In this document: positions 1 through 8,140 of the stretch, one piece after another
Layout of the letters: the number at the start of each line of letters is the position of its first letter
How positions within the stretch are numbered: position 1 is the stretch's first letter
Assembly (NCBI GenBank): GCA_964564625.1
Contig: CAZMBE010000003.1
Location: 1 to 64,000 of the forward strand
From: UBA2185 sp964564625
GTDB lineage: Bacteria > Desulfobacterota > Syntrophia > Syntrophales > UBA2185
Direction of reading: 5' to 3'
DNA: 64,000 nt
Position numbers and translations under genes: made by a program
The notes under the pieces: model-generated
Told to the model about the DNA's origin: nothing
The model's database searches: none
What the model saw: the letters and a program-made list of their open reading frames with translations, nothing else

Positions 1-194
1 GGTTTGTGGTGATCTTTCCGTTCTTCTTTGTGCACCTGTATCTGGGGACCATTGGATCGCCGGGATCATTGCAGGCGATGACGACGGGCTGGGTGACGAG
101 GGCCTGGCTGAAGAAGCAGCATCCCAAGTGGTTGAAGGAGATGGAGCACGAAGGGACACTGGTAGTTTCCGGTGAGGAAAAGAAGTCTCACTGA
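1..194 (+). CDS. Formate dehydrogenase cytochrome b (gamma) subunit, 3' end only
   Basis: The reading frame is open from the window edge (first full codon at base 3) to TGA at 192-194, so this is the C-terminal part of a longer gene. The visible 63 residues begin with a hydrophobic helix rich in Phe. They continue with the pattern GTIGSPGSLQAMTTGWV, a Lys/Trp-rich stretch HPKWLKEM and a charged tail. This matches the end of FdnI/FdoI-type cytochrome b556, which anchors membrane formate dehydrogenase and passes electrons to quinone through haem b. The following gene is fdhE, the accessory factor of the same enzyme class, which supports the call. Haem ligands lie outside the window. A related Ni/Fe-hydrogenase cytochrome b is the main alternative. 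Confidence 0.72.
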   Translation, partial: FVVIFPFFFVHLYLGTIGSPGSLQAMTTGWVTRAWLKKQHPKWLKEMEHEGTLVVSGEEKKSH

Positions 195-219
195 GTTCAT
201 CAGGAATAGATTACTGGAA

Positions 220-251
220 CGGGGACAGATTTCAAATCTGTCCCCGCTTTT
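220..251 (+). terminator. Intrinsic terminator after the formate dehydrogenase gene
   Basis: Two 13-base arms, CGGGGACAGATTT at 220-232 and its exact reverse complement at 234-246, flank a single C. They are followed by CTTTT. The hairpin lies 25 bases after the stop codon. The arms are almost contiguous, so the real loop must open several A/T pairs. It may also belong to a dispersed palindrome family. Confidence 0.65.
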
Positions 252-391
252 GTTATAGAGCCCGTTCTTTTTGTCTTTATTGAACAGGAAATGTCGGACG
301 GGAAGCTAACCTACACAATTGTAGAACAGGCAGACCACCCGACCCTATTATTAAAATGTAATATTAATCAAAAAACTGAGGTCACCCCGCT

Positions 392-1264
392 ATGAATCAT
401 GATGAGAGAGTATCGCAGATCGAAAAGTTGATGGACGATGCCATCGAGAAGCATCCCCACTGTAAAGCTATTATAAACGCCTTCCGGCCCGTTATTCTGG
501 AGAGGTATCTCCTGACGGATAAATTAGAATTGAAAAACATGGATGCGATGAAGATCGACAAGAGGAAATTTAAAGGTGGAGTGCCTGTAATACGACAAGC
601 AACGCTGTTCCAGCATGACGATCCCTGGAAAGAGATTGCCCTTTCCCTTGTACCTGCCATGAAACGGGGTTTTCCCGCTCTTCATGATGATCTTGAAAAG
701 CTGGAAGCGTTAATAAAAAAAGGAACTATCCGCATCTATAATTACTTCAAATCATATTCTGACAATGATGATGCTATCATTTCCGGTTGGGCATCGGAAT
801 TCAATATTAATGTGGCAGCCGTTGCCGTATTATTGAGAAACGTAACGAGGATAGTCCTCGAAAAAAGATCACGGCATATAGAATGGAAATGGGGTGACTG
901 GGAAAAGGGTTACTGTCCTGTTTGCGGAACGTTTCCCTCCATAGCAATGATAAAAGAGAAAATTGCGGAGCGGTGGCTCCATTGTTCCCAATGCGGGCAT
1001 GACTGGAAGTTCAGCAGGGTTATATGCCCTTACTGTGAAGATAAGGCATATAAGGAGACGCCCTTTTTCTTTGTAGAGAATAAGCACAAAGAATGCGCCT
1101 ATGCCTGCGACAAATGTAAACGGTATTTGATTACATTGACCCGCATGAGTGATTTGATCATCCGTGATCTTGACATCTCTGCCATCAGCCTTGCCCACCT
1201 CGATATCATCATGCAGGGTAAAGGGTTCCAGTCCATGACAACCTGTGAATGGAACGTAATTTAA
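392..1264 (+). CDS. fdhE: Formate dehydrogenase accessory protein FdhE
   Basis: The 290-residue protein has the length and layout of FdhE, a cytoplasmic factor needed for maturation of respiratory formate dehydrogenases. The C-terminal half carries the family's paired cysteine motifs: CPVC near residue 175, CSQC near 198, CPYC near 212 and CDKC near 239. In known FdhE these bind iron in a rubredoxin-like fold. The N-terminal half is helical without obvious catalytic residues. It lies 197 bases after the formate dehydrogenase membrane subunit but is separated from it by a strong terminator, so it is probably transcribed from its own promoter. A weak GAGGTC lies 12 bases before the ATG. Confidence 0.88.
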   Translation: MNHDERVSQIEKLMDDAIEKHPHCKAIINAFRPVILERYLLTDKLELKNMDAMKIDKRKFKGGVPVIRQATLFQHDDPWKEIALSLVPAMKRGFPALHDDLEKLEALIKKGTIRIYNYFKSYSDNDDAIISGWASEFNINVAAVAVLLRNVTRIVLEKRSRHIEWKWGDWEKGYCPVCGTFPSIAMIKEKIAERWLHCSQCGHDWKFSRVICPYCEDKAYKETPFFFVENKHKECAYACDKCKRYLITLTRMSDLIIRDLDISAISLAHLDIIMQGKGFQSMTTCEWNVI

Positions 1265-1310
1265 AATTCTCTTCCTAAATTTACATTCCTAAACCATCCG
1301 CCACAAGAAA

Positions 1311-1332
1311 CCTCCCCCCTCTGGTGGGAGGG
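1311..1332. repeat. G/C hairpin in the fdhE downstream spacer
   Basis: CCTCCC at 1311-1316 pairs with GGGAGG at 1326-1331, and a second GGGAGG follows at 1339-1344. No T-run follows, so it is not a standard terminator. Similar C-rich/G-rich palindromes occur at 1448-1468 and 32457-32490. The rest of the 1265-1473 spacer shows no gene. Confidence 0.35.
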
Positions 1333-1473
1333 ATTGTGGGAGGGGACAATGAGTCCTTTCCGTATTATCCCAAGACTCCCATATCAATTCATCGACAAAT
1401 GTGGTACATTCCATTAAAAGATATAATAAAGTCATTTTCACCCTGGCCCTCTTCCATCAAGGTAGAGGCTTAG

Positions 1474-1704
1474 TTGAATCAATTAAACAAATTTATGAGA
1501 AAATGTCCGTTCTGCGGAGAAGAAATCATCAGGAAAGAAACGACAGCCTGTCCGTTCTGCCGCAGTAACCTCCCCAACCCTGATCCATGTTCACGCCGCA
1601 GTATCTTTCACTGCCCATTATGCCACGCCGAAGATTCATATTGTGATTCAACCAACAGAATATTCTGCCCCCACTGCCGCGAATATCTCAAAAGGTATGA
1701 GTAA
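1474..1704 (+). CDS. Small double zinc-ribbon protein
   Basis: This 76-residue protein has four CxxC knuckles at residues 11/14, 26/29, 47/50 and 65/68. They form two zinc-ribbon units of the CPFC...CPFC and CPLC...CPHC kind. The rest is polar and lacks membrane segments. Such proteins usually bind zinc and act as adaptors or nucleic-acid binders, but no specific family was recognised. The TTG start at 1474 has GGTAGAGG about six bases upstream; an ATG at 1495 is possible and keeps all cysteines. It stands alone and converges with the M50 protease gene. Confidence 0.55.
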   Translation: MNQLNKFMRKCPFCGEEIIRKETTACPFCRSNLPNPDPCSRRSIFHCPLCHAEDSYCDSTNRIFCPHCREYLKRYE

Positions 1705-1735
1705 AGAGTGGCAGGCTGTACAAATGCCAAGTTTG

Positions 1736-2374
1736 TTATGGCAATAAAATTCCGATGAGAGATAAAATTATCCACCGGAAAAAAGATATCAGGGGGTTTA
1801 ACGCGCCAAGATACAAAAGGCCGATAATGATGAATAACCCATAAGGCTCAAGGCGTGAGAGATAGTATTGAATCCTTTCCGAAACGAATCCCATGAGGAT
1901 TTTTGATCCGTCAAGAGGGGGGATCGGAATCAAGTTAAATGCGGCGAGGATGATATTTATTTGTGCCAGATAATAGAGAAAGGTTGCCGGAATACTGCCG
2001 GGCGCTGGTGATAAAAGACGAAAAAGAAGGAACGCAACAAAGGCAAAAATCATATTCGCAATAATTCCCGCTGAGGATACGAATATAAGCCCCTTGCGGG
2101 CATCATGGAGATTGCTGAAGTTTACCGGCACCGGCTTTGCCCAGCCAAAACCAAAGATGAAAAGCATGAGCGTACCAATAGGATCGAGGTGCTTTAAAGG
2201 GCTCAGGCTTAACCTGCCGAGCGATTTAGCCGTAGGATCGCCCATCTGATACGCAACCCAGCCATGAGCAAGCTCATGAATGATGATAGAGTACAAGAGA
2301 GGTATGGCAAGAAGGATAAATGTCAAAGGATCATTGATTAGCAGATTGAGGAGTCCCATGTACAAACCTGTCAT
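1736..2374 (-). CDS. Site-2 protease family (M50) membrane metalloprotease
   Basis: The 212-residue protein is very hydrophobic, with about five to six membrane segments. The zinc-binding motif HELAH lies in the first membrane region (His33, Glu34, His37). The second family motif NLIPIPPLDG, which supplies the third metal ligand Asp, lies near residues 147-156. This is the short M50 subgroup without PDZ domains, often found as a lone gene in bacteria. Members cleave substrates within the membrane, but the substrate cannot be read here. The gene is monocistronic and divergent from the PfkB kinase. Confidence 0.85.
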   Translation of the reverse strand: MTGLYMGLLNLLINDPLTFILLAIPLLYSIIIHELAHGWVAYQMGDPTAKSLGRLSLSPLKHLDPIGTLMLFIFGFGWAKPVPVNFSNLHDARKGLIFVSSAGIIANMIFAFVAFLLFRLLSPAPGSIPATFLYYLAQINIILAAFNLIPIPPLDGSKILMGFVSERIQYYLSRLEPYGLFIIIGLLYLGALNPLISFFRWIILSLIGILLP

Positions 2375-2523
2375 TTAGTATTGTAATTTTAAAATAATTA
2401 ACATTGTACGTATACTATATAACTGTTACGTTTTACACTAATCTTTTTTCATTGAATTGGCTCTTGACACATGAATGTATGGTTCAAGGATACAATGTGC
2501 AGCAGAGATTGAAGGACCGGTTT

Positions 2524-3465
2524 ATGGATAAAATCGACATATTGGTTATTGGTCGAAGCTGTGTAGATATTATTTCCGTTGTTGAACAATTCCCCCGTGA
2601 AGATACCAAAGTCCCGCTTTTGTACAGGATGATGGAGGGGGGAGGGCAGGGTGGCACTGCTTCCTGTTGCATTGCCAGACTCGGAGGGAAGGCGGCATAT
2701 TACGGACATCTGGGAAATGATGATGAAGGCAAATTTTGTCTGAAACGTTTAGAAGATTTTCATGTGGAGACGAAATATGTGAAGATTGTGAAAGACTGCG
2801 CAACGCCTGTGGCATACATCTTCATCACCCGTGAAAGCGGCAAAAGAACCATCATGTATGAACGAAGCACCCTGCCTGAATTGAAACTGGATCGGAAGAT
2901 ACAGATGCTCATTAATTGTGTAAAGGTGATTCTGCTTGATCCCGAAGTAACATACCTCGCGAAGGATATAAAAAATTTAGCTGGTGACGGCATCAGCATA
3001 GTATATGATTGCGAAAGATGGCACAAGGATATGCCTCATATTATGGCAGCAGCTGATTATTTCATTCCCAATTTTGAATTTTTGCAGACGAGGGAATTGA
3101 ATCTTTCCGGTATTTCTTTTGACCAGCAGATATTTCGTCTTTCAGAAATGATCAATGGATATCTCGTGGTGACACATGGTGCAGAAGGCGCGTATTATGT
3201 TTACAATGATCAACTTCTCCACGTTCAGGCTCCCACAGTGAATATCAAAGATACTACCGGCGCGGGAGATAATTTTCATGCGGCCTTCAGCATGGCAGTA
3301 AGCCTTGGTTACGATCTCCCCGCATCGGTGAAATTCTCCGTAGCAGTGGCTTCCCTTTCCTGTCGGGAATATGGCGGTCGGCTGGGCATTCCCGATCTGA
3401 CCGAGGCGCACGCATTGGCATTCACGCTCAAAGAAAGGGTTGCATCAATCAAACATGCAAGATGA
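2524..3465 (+). CDS. PfkB-family carbohydrate/nucleoside kinase
   Basis: The 313-residue protein has the ribokinase fold signatures. An N-terminal GGGQGGTASCCIARLG region contacts the sugar, and the C-terminal motif DTTGAGDNF at about 243-251 carries the anion hole and catalytic Asp249. It transfers phosphate from ATP to a sugar or nucleoside in the cytoplasm. The substrate is not evident, with ribokinase, fructokinase and adenosine-kinase-like choices all open. I chose the ATG at 2524 because GAAGGA lies about eight bases upstream and the protein then starts directly at the first beta strand. An upstream in-frame start at 2404 would add 40 unlikely residues. Confidence 0.83.
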   Translation: MDKIDILVIGRSCVDIISVVEQFPREDTKVPLLYRMMEGGGQGGTASCCIARLGGKAAYYGHLGNDDEGKFCLKRLEDFHVETKYVKIVKDCATPVAYIFITRESGKRTIMYERSTLPELKLDRKIQMLINCVKVILLDPEVTYLAKDIKNLAGDGISIVYDCERWHKDMPHIMAAADYFIPNFEFLQTRELNLSGISFDQQIFRLSEMINGYLVVTHGAEGAYYVYNDQLLHVQAPTVNIKDTTGAGDNFHAAFSMAVSLGYDLPASVKFSVAVASLSCREYGGRLGIPDLTEAHALAFTLKERVASIKHAR

Positions 3466-3477
3466 AATGCTATATGT

Positions 3478-3504
3478 AAAAATGTAGCCTGATTTTGAAA
3501 TCAG
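3478..3504 (-). terminator. Possible terminator of the motBA operon
   Basis: Reading on the minus strand, CTGATTT and AAATCAG (3504-3498 and 3495-3489) form a 7-bp hairpin that overlaps the motA stop codon. ATTTTT follows a few bases later. The stem is AT-rich and the T-run is offset, so the call is tentative. Confidence 0.35.
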
Positions 3505-4367
3505 CGGGCGCACTGAACATGAGAGCTTATGACTTCAACGCGTTTTTCTTTCTGTTCAGCTTTCATCCTTATATATCTCTTGCGCAATTCCTGCAAACTT
3601 TCTTGTTTGCCTTCCCTTGCAGATGGAGTAAGGAAGGATGAGAGCCTTTTTTCCAATTTATAAAGGTTCTGTTCTTTTCCGATTTCAATAATGCCGTCTG
3701 TCATAATACTCTGCATGAAAAGTTCTTTTTGTGTTTTTGAATATATGTTCTCCGCAATGGGGACCAACACATAATAACTCAAAATTATGCCGTACAGTGT
3801 TGATGTTAACGCGATGGGAATGGTCTTGAGAATTATTCCTGTATCACCCACGCCATACAGCATTCCTATAAGACCTATGATACTGCCTGCGACGCCGAAC
3901 GCCGGGGCTACCAATGCCGTCGTCCTGAATACTCGTTCCGAATGCTGCCGCCTTGTTTTAAAATAGTACATTTCGTTGTGAAGGATACTTCGAATTTCAT
4001 CTTCACTATAGCCGTCCACAAGCAAACCGAGAGCATTTTTCAAAAACGTTATCGTTGTAGTCTTCTCTACTTTTTCAAGTGACAACACTCCATCAGACCT
4101 TGATCTGACAGAGATATCAAGGAGGATATTAACGATTTGGTCCGGTGAATTCACAATGTCTTTTTTGTATGAATTTAAGGCAACCTTATACGCATTCTTG
4201 AGTCTTTCATAAGGATAGCTGAGAAACGCGACTCCAATCGTCCCGGATGAAACGACCAGAAAGCTTATTACGTTGAAATAAAATACCATTCCCCCTTCTC
4301 CATAGAAAAAACAGCCTATGAAAATAATTGTACAAATCCCAACGCCAAGTAAATTCATCCTTATCAT
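3501..4367 (-). CDS. motA: MotA/TolQ/ExbB-type proton channel, stator subunit A
   Basis: This 288-residue protein has the MotA plan. Two N-terminal membrane helices are followed by a cytoplasmic domain, then helices at about 165-190 and 200-225. The APAFGVAGSIIGLIGML stretch carries the conserved Pro of the third helix. With MotB it forms the ion-driven stator that powers rotation. The ATG at 4367 is preferred because AGGGG lies nine bases upstream and it clears the end of motB; an earlier in-frame start would overlap motB by 53 bases. It follows motB by 25 bases. No other flagellar gene is visible, so it may serve gliding or another machine rather than a flagellum. Confidence 0.8.
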   Translation of the reverse strand: MIRMNLLGVGICTIIFIGCFFYGEGGMVFYFNVISFLVVSSGTIGVAFLSYPYERLKNAYKVALNSYKKDIVNSPDQIVNILLDISVRSRSDGVLSLEKVEKTTTITFLKNALGLLVDGYSEDEIRSILHNEMYYFKTRRQHSERVFRTTALVAPAFGVAGSIIGLIGMLYGVGDTGIILKTIPIALTSTLYGIILSYYVLVPIAENIYSKTQKELFMQSIMTDGIIEIGKEQNLYKLEKRLSSFLTPSAREGKQESLQELRKRYIRMKAEQKEKRVEVISSHVQCAR

Positions 4368-4392
4368 AATGACATCCCCTGTTACATATAAG

Positions 4393-5211
4393 TCATTCTT
4401 TATTAATAAATATTTCGACCCTTCTGTTTTTTGCTTTATTCTCAAGGGTAGTGTTTGGGAGAGCCGGCTTATACAAGGAATGACCGACTACCGTAAATCT
4501 TTCGGGCTCTATGCCTGTATCTTCTATGAGAAATCTTGCAATAGTCACTGCCCTTATTGCAGAAAGTTCCCAGTTAGTGGGAAAAACAGAGGAATGTATC
4601 GGGAATGAGTCGGTATGTCCCTCAATCCGGATATTGGTTTTTGTTTTTCTTACAACTTCGGCAAAGTTTCTCAAAAATGTGACTGCTTCAGGTTTTATTT
4701 CTGCCTTTCCCAGATCAAAAAACAGAGAATCGCGAGCACTGACTTTTATCGAAAGATTTTTCTCAATGGCAACGGATATATTGTCAGGATTTGAATCTTT
4801 TACAAGACGCTGGCCCATCTCGTTGAGTTGTTCAGGTGAAATTTCATGTATGACTTCTTGCTTTTGAATATCAACCTTCGTTACAGTAGGAGCCTTGAAT
4901 GCATCAGCGATGTCACGTTTTGACTGTGAATAAATAAACAACACTGCAAACATAACAAAAACAACCATCATGATATCAGACCATGGAACTGCCCAATGGG
5001 GAGGCGTTATTTCGTGTTCGTGTTCAAAAATATTTTTATCGAATCGATCAAAGGAGGTTTTTTTTATTGGTAAATATGACTTTCTTGGTCCAACTGCTTT
5101 TTCGATGTCAATAATAACCGCTTCTTTTCGAGGGTCAGAAGATACCTCCGTGTTTACGTCAACAATGCCTTTTTCTTTTCCGTATTCCATCTCGTTATCC
5201 ATAAACACCAT
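4393..5211 (-). CDS. motB: MotB-like stator subunit with OmpA domain
   Basis: The 272-residue protein has one membrane helix near residues 82-100. The pattern WAVPWSDIMMVVFVMFAVLF contains the ion-carrying Asp typical of MotB. A periplasmic OmpA-like peptidoglycan-binding domain follows at about 150-270, with IEGHTDS and the NRRVEIFI ending. The protein should anchor the MotA ring to the cell wall. The N-terminal cytoplasmic part is about 80 residues, much longer than the roughly 25 of classic MotB, and is highly charged. It is the first gene of a two-gene motB-motA unit, the reverse of the usual order. The start is uncertain; an ATG three codons in is also possible. Confidence 0.78.
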   Translation of the reverse strand: MVFMDNEMEYGKEKGIVDVNTEVSSDPRKEAVIIDIEKAVGPRKSYLPIKKTSFDRFDKNIFEHEHEITPPHWAVPWSDIMMVVFVMFAVLFIYSQSKRDIADAFKAPTVTKVDIQKQEVIHEISPEQLNEMGQRLVKDSNPDNISVAIEKNLSIKVSARDSLFFDLGKAEIKPEAVTFLRNFAEVVRKTKTNIRIEGHTDSFPIHSSVFPTNWELSAIRAVTIARFLIEDTGIEPERFTVVGHSLYKPALPNTTLENKAKNRRVEIFINKE

Positions 5212-5699
5212 CTAAGAACACATATATTATTGGAGGTTATATTGACTTCGTTGCGAGGCACGAACTCCAGTTGCTTTCAAATCGTTATAATTAGCAAATC
5301 ATATGCCAGGTTTGGATCTTAACAGATAACGATGAACCTGTTGATTTGGTGTTGGTTTTCAAGGGAAATGCCAGAAACTGAAATGATAGTATGAAAATAG
5401 AGGGATTAAATTATACCTTGACCCATCAACACCCGGCAAAATGTGCCTTATAGATAATTTGGGGAATTCATATGTGAAATATAAGTGGCGAATGTAAATG
5501 GCGTGAGCATAAGGACGGAAGAAATAATGGATAAAAATAGTTAAAAATAGACGCCGTTTTACAGCACATAATATTCGTTAATACATTGTTAATATTAGTT
5601 ATTTCTCCTCTGGTAAAGATGTTTGTGAAAGACCAGAAAAGACTTGAACCATTAACTGAATATTGCTAACATGCGAACCAAACGGAGCCGGATTACTCT
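5212..5699. other. Non-coding spacer between motB and dtd
   Basis: This 488-base AT-rich spacer separates two divergent genes, so it must hold promoters for both. I found no RNA gene, no repeat and no convincing -35/-10 pair. TTGACC at 5418-5423 lacks a -10 box at a proper distance. A GGCACG...TTGC arrangement near 5255 has the wrong spacing for sigma-54. Confidence 0.5.
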
Positions 5700-6149
5700 A
5701 TGAGATGCGTTGTTCAAAGGGTTGATAGAGCACGCGTAAGCGTAAATAATCAGACCATATCTGCAAGTGAGAAGGGAATTTTAGTATTTCTCGGTATAGA
5801 AAAAGGAGATAGTCGTACTGAAGCAGACTATCTTCTCGAAAAAGTTATCAATCTGAGGATCTTTGAAGATTCCGAAGGAAAGATGAACCTTTCTCTCCTG
5901 GATATATCAGGAGAGATGATTGTTGTATCTCAATTCACACTACTTGGTGATTGTCGGAAAGGCCGAAGACCATCTTTTGTCCGTGCTGAGGAACCAACGG
6001 CAGCAAGGAATCTTTATGAGTATTTCATAAGTAAAGCACGAGAAAAAATAAACCGCACAGGTGCCGGTGAATTTCAGGCAATGATGAAGATAGAGTTAGT
6101 CAATGACGGACCGGTTACTCTGCTCCTCGACAGCAGAAAGGAATTTTGA
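5700..6149 (+). CDS. dtd: D-aminoacyl-tRNA deacylase
   Basis: At 149 residues this matches the full length of Dtd. The enzyme hydrolyses D-amino acids (and glycine mischarged on tRNA-Ala) from tRNA in the cytoplasm. The MRCVVQRV start, the SQFTLLGDCRKGRRPSF motif near 79-95 and the C-terminal NDGPVT motif near residue 138 are the family's active-site elements. GGAG lies about twelve bases upstream of the ATG. It leads a same-strand run through a DUF1285 gene to guaB and dnaE, with short gaps that suggest cotranscription. Confidence 0.95.
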   Translation: MRCVVQRVDRARVSVNNQTISASEKGILVFLGIEKGDSRTEADYLLEKVINLRIFEDSEGKMNLSLLDISGEMIVVSQFTLLGDCRKGRRPSFVRAEEPTAARNLYEYFISKAREKINRTGAGEFQAMMKIELVNDGPVTLLLDSRKEF

Positions 6150-6171
6150 GGAACATACATACACATCGAAT

Positions 6172-6654
6172 ATGGAAAAAGATATTCCTCCCTGCAATAT
6201 AAAAATAGACAAAGACGGCACCTGGTATTACAGAGGTGATGAAATATTCAGGAAAGAAATCGTTCATTACTTTTATCAAAACCTTAAAAGGGATGAATCC
6301 GGGCGATATCTCATTGAGACAGAACATGATTGTTGCTATCTGGAAGTCGAGGACGTGCCCTTTGTCGTAAAGGCGGTATATGGATTTCTTTCAGAATCCG
6401 ACGTAGAAGAATGTATTTATCTTCTTCTCTCTGATCAAAGCCTGGAAAAACTGGATCCCAAAACGATATGGATAGGGAAGGATAATATCCCCTATTGTTT
6501 GGTAAAAAATAAAACATTTTGTGCGCGTTTTTCAAGATCAGGGTATTACCAATTAGCTGATTTTGTTGAATACGATAAGGAAAAAGACGCGTTCCTTCTT
6601 TCTTTGAATGGTGTCAGATTTTATATAAACGATGTTAAGCAGCAAGAAGAATAA
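6172..6654 (+). CDS. DUF1285-family protein
   Basis: The predicted 160-residue soluble protein begins CNIKIDKDGTWYYRGDEI, which resembles the start of DUF1285 proteins. These small alpha/beta proteins have no settled function. It continues with alternating acidic and aromatic segments, with no membrane helix and no recognisable catalytic motif. The ATG at 6172 is chosen because the upstream in-frame start at 6103 would overlap dtd by 47 bases, and the conserved part begins after this Met. It lies between dtd and guaB with gaps of 22 and 21 bases. The family assignment is from memory of the pattern and is moderate. Confidence 0.65.
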   Translation: MEKDIPPCNIKIDKDGTWYYRGDEIFRKEIVHYFYQNLKRDESGRYLIETEHDCCYLEVEDVPFVVKAVYGFLSESDVEECIYLLLSDQSLEKLDPKTIWIGKDNIPYCLVKNKTFCARFSRSGYYQLADFVEYDKEKDAFLLSLNGVRFYINDVKQQEE

Positions 6655-6675
6655 CTATCATGGAGGCGCATTACT

Positions 6676-8136
6676 ATGCTGGACGATCACGTAAAAGAAA
6701 CTTTGACATTTGACGATCTTCTTCTTGTTCCCCGTGAATCAAAAATCCTTCCCAAGGATGTGGATACGTCTACACGTCTCACGAACAACATTGTTCTCAA
6801 TATTCCAATAATCTCCGCAGCAATGGACACAGTCACTGAATCGGGAACCGCCATATGTCTTGCCCAGGAAGGCGGTATAGGAATCATACACCGCAACATG
6901 AGTATTGAAAAGCAGGTGATAGAGGTCGATAAGGTGAAGAAATCGGAGAGCGGCATGATTGTGGACCCGATTACAATTGAACCTGAGCAGAAAGTTCATG
7001 AAGCGCTCGATCTGATGCACAGATACAGGATATCCGGTGTTCCTGTGGTGAAAAAGAGCAGGTTGGTAGGAATACTGACAAACCGTGATCTTAGATTTGA
7101 GACAAATCTCGATCAGCCAGTTTCCGCAGTCATGACCAAGGATAACCTTGTAACCGTTTCCTCAAATATTACTTTGGAAGAGTCCAAAAAACTGCTGCAT
7201 AAACACAGGATAGAAAAACTGCTCGTCGTGGATGATGAATATAACTTAAAAGGCATGATTACCATTAAAGATATAGAAAAGATAAAGAGATTTCCCAATG
7301 CATGCAAAGACTCTCTCGGTAGACTTCGGGTCGGGGCTGCGGTGGGTATTCTTGACAGGGAAGCCAGAGTTGATGCACTATTGTCAGCAGGTGTTGATGT
7401 GATCGCCATAGACACCTCCCACGGTCATTCTAAAGGAGTATTGGAGGCTATTAAAAACACAAAAGCCAATTTCCCCCGTTGTGAGCTCATCGCCGGCAAC
7501 ATTGCCACGATTGAAGGAGCAGAGGCCCTGATCAACGCCGGTGTGGATGCAGTCAAGGTGGGTGTCGGACCAGGATCGATATGTACCACAAGAATAATAG
7601 CCGGTGTAGGCGTTCCTCAGATGAGCGCGATCAGAGATGCCGCCAAGGTAGCCTCAAAACATAACATACCTATTATTTCAGACGGCGGTATTAAATACTC
7701 TGGAGATGTTGTCAAAGCCCTTGCGGCAGGCGCGTATACCGTCATGATAGGCAGTCTTTTCGCCGGAACGGAGGAAAGCCCGGGAGAAACTATTCTCTTC
7801 CAGGGAAGAAGCTACAAGGTGTACAGGGGAATGGGTTCGCTGGAAGCGATGAAAATGGGGAGTATGGACAGGTATTATCACGATGATATTGAAAGCAGCT
7901 TGAAAATGGTTCCGGAAGGTATAGAGGGAAGGGTGCCTTTTAGAGGTTCTTTGTCTGCAAGTATAAACCAGCTCGTGGGCGGTCTGAAGGTCGGCATGGG
8001 ATACGTTGGCTGCAGGACAATTAAGGAACTGAGAGAAGAAACGAAATTTACCCGCATTACTTCAGCGGGACTCCGTGAAAGTCATGTCCACGACGTTATT
8101 ATCACGAAAGAAGCGCCTAACTACTGGCTGGATTAA
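6676..8136 (+). CDS. guaB: IMP dehydrogenase
   Basis: The 486-residue protein has the full bacterial IMPDH layout. A TIM-barrel catalytic domain is interrupted by two CBS domains at about residues 95-205. The catalytic loop GPGSICTTR carries the nucleophile Cys near residue 303, and the mobile flap with the MGSMDRYY segment follows. The enzyme oxidises IMP to XMP with NAD+, the committed step to GMP. GGAGG stands seven to eight bases before the ATG. The CBS pair usually binds ATP/GTP for allosteric control. dnaE begins four bases after the stop, so translation of the two is likely coupled. Confidence 0.97.
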   Translation: MLDDHVKETLTFDDLLLVPRESKILPKDVDTSTRLTNNIVLNIPIISAAMDTVTESGTAICLAQEGGIGIIHRNMSIEKQVIEVDKVKKSESGMIVDPITIEPEQKVHEALDLMHRYRISGVPVVKKSRLVGILTNRDLRFETNLDQPVSAVMTKDNLVTVSSNITLEESKKLLHKHRIEKLLVVDDEYNLKGMITIKDIEKIKRFPNACKDSLGRLRVGAAVGILDREARVDALLSAGVDVIAIDTSHGHSKGVLEAIKNTKANFPRCELIAGNIATIEGAEALINAGVDAVKVGVGPGSICTTRIIAGVGVPQMSAIRDAAKVASKHNIPIISDGGIKYSGDVVKALAAGAYTVMIGSLFAGTEESPGETILFQGRSYKVYRGMGSLEAMKMGSMDRYYHDDIESSLKMVPEGIEGRVPFRGSLSASINQLVGGLKVGMGYVGCRTIKELREETKFTRITSAGLRESHVHDVIITKEAPNYWLD

Positions 8137-8140
8137 TTAC

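Noticed and set aside
5250..5275. Possible sigma-54 promoter (GGCACG...TTGC) in the motB-dtd spacer
   Set aside because: The GG and GC elements are 14 bases apart instead of 10, so the required -24/-12 spacing is not met.
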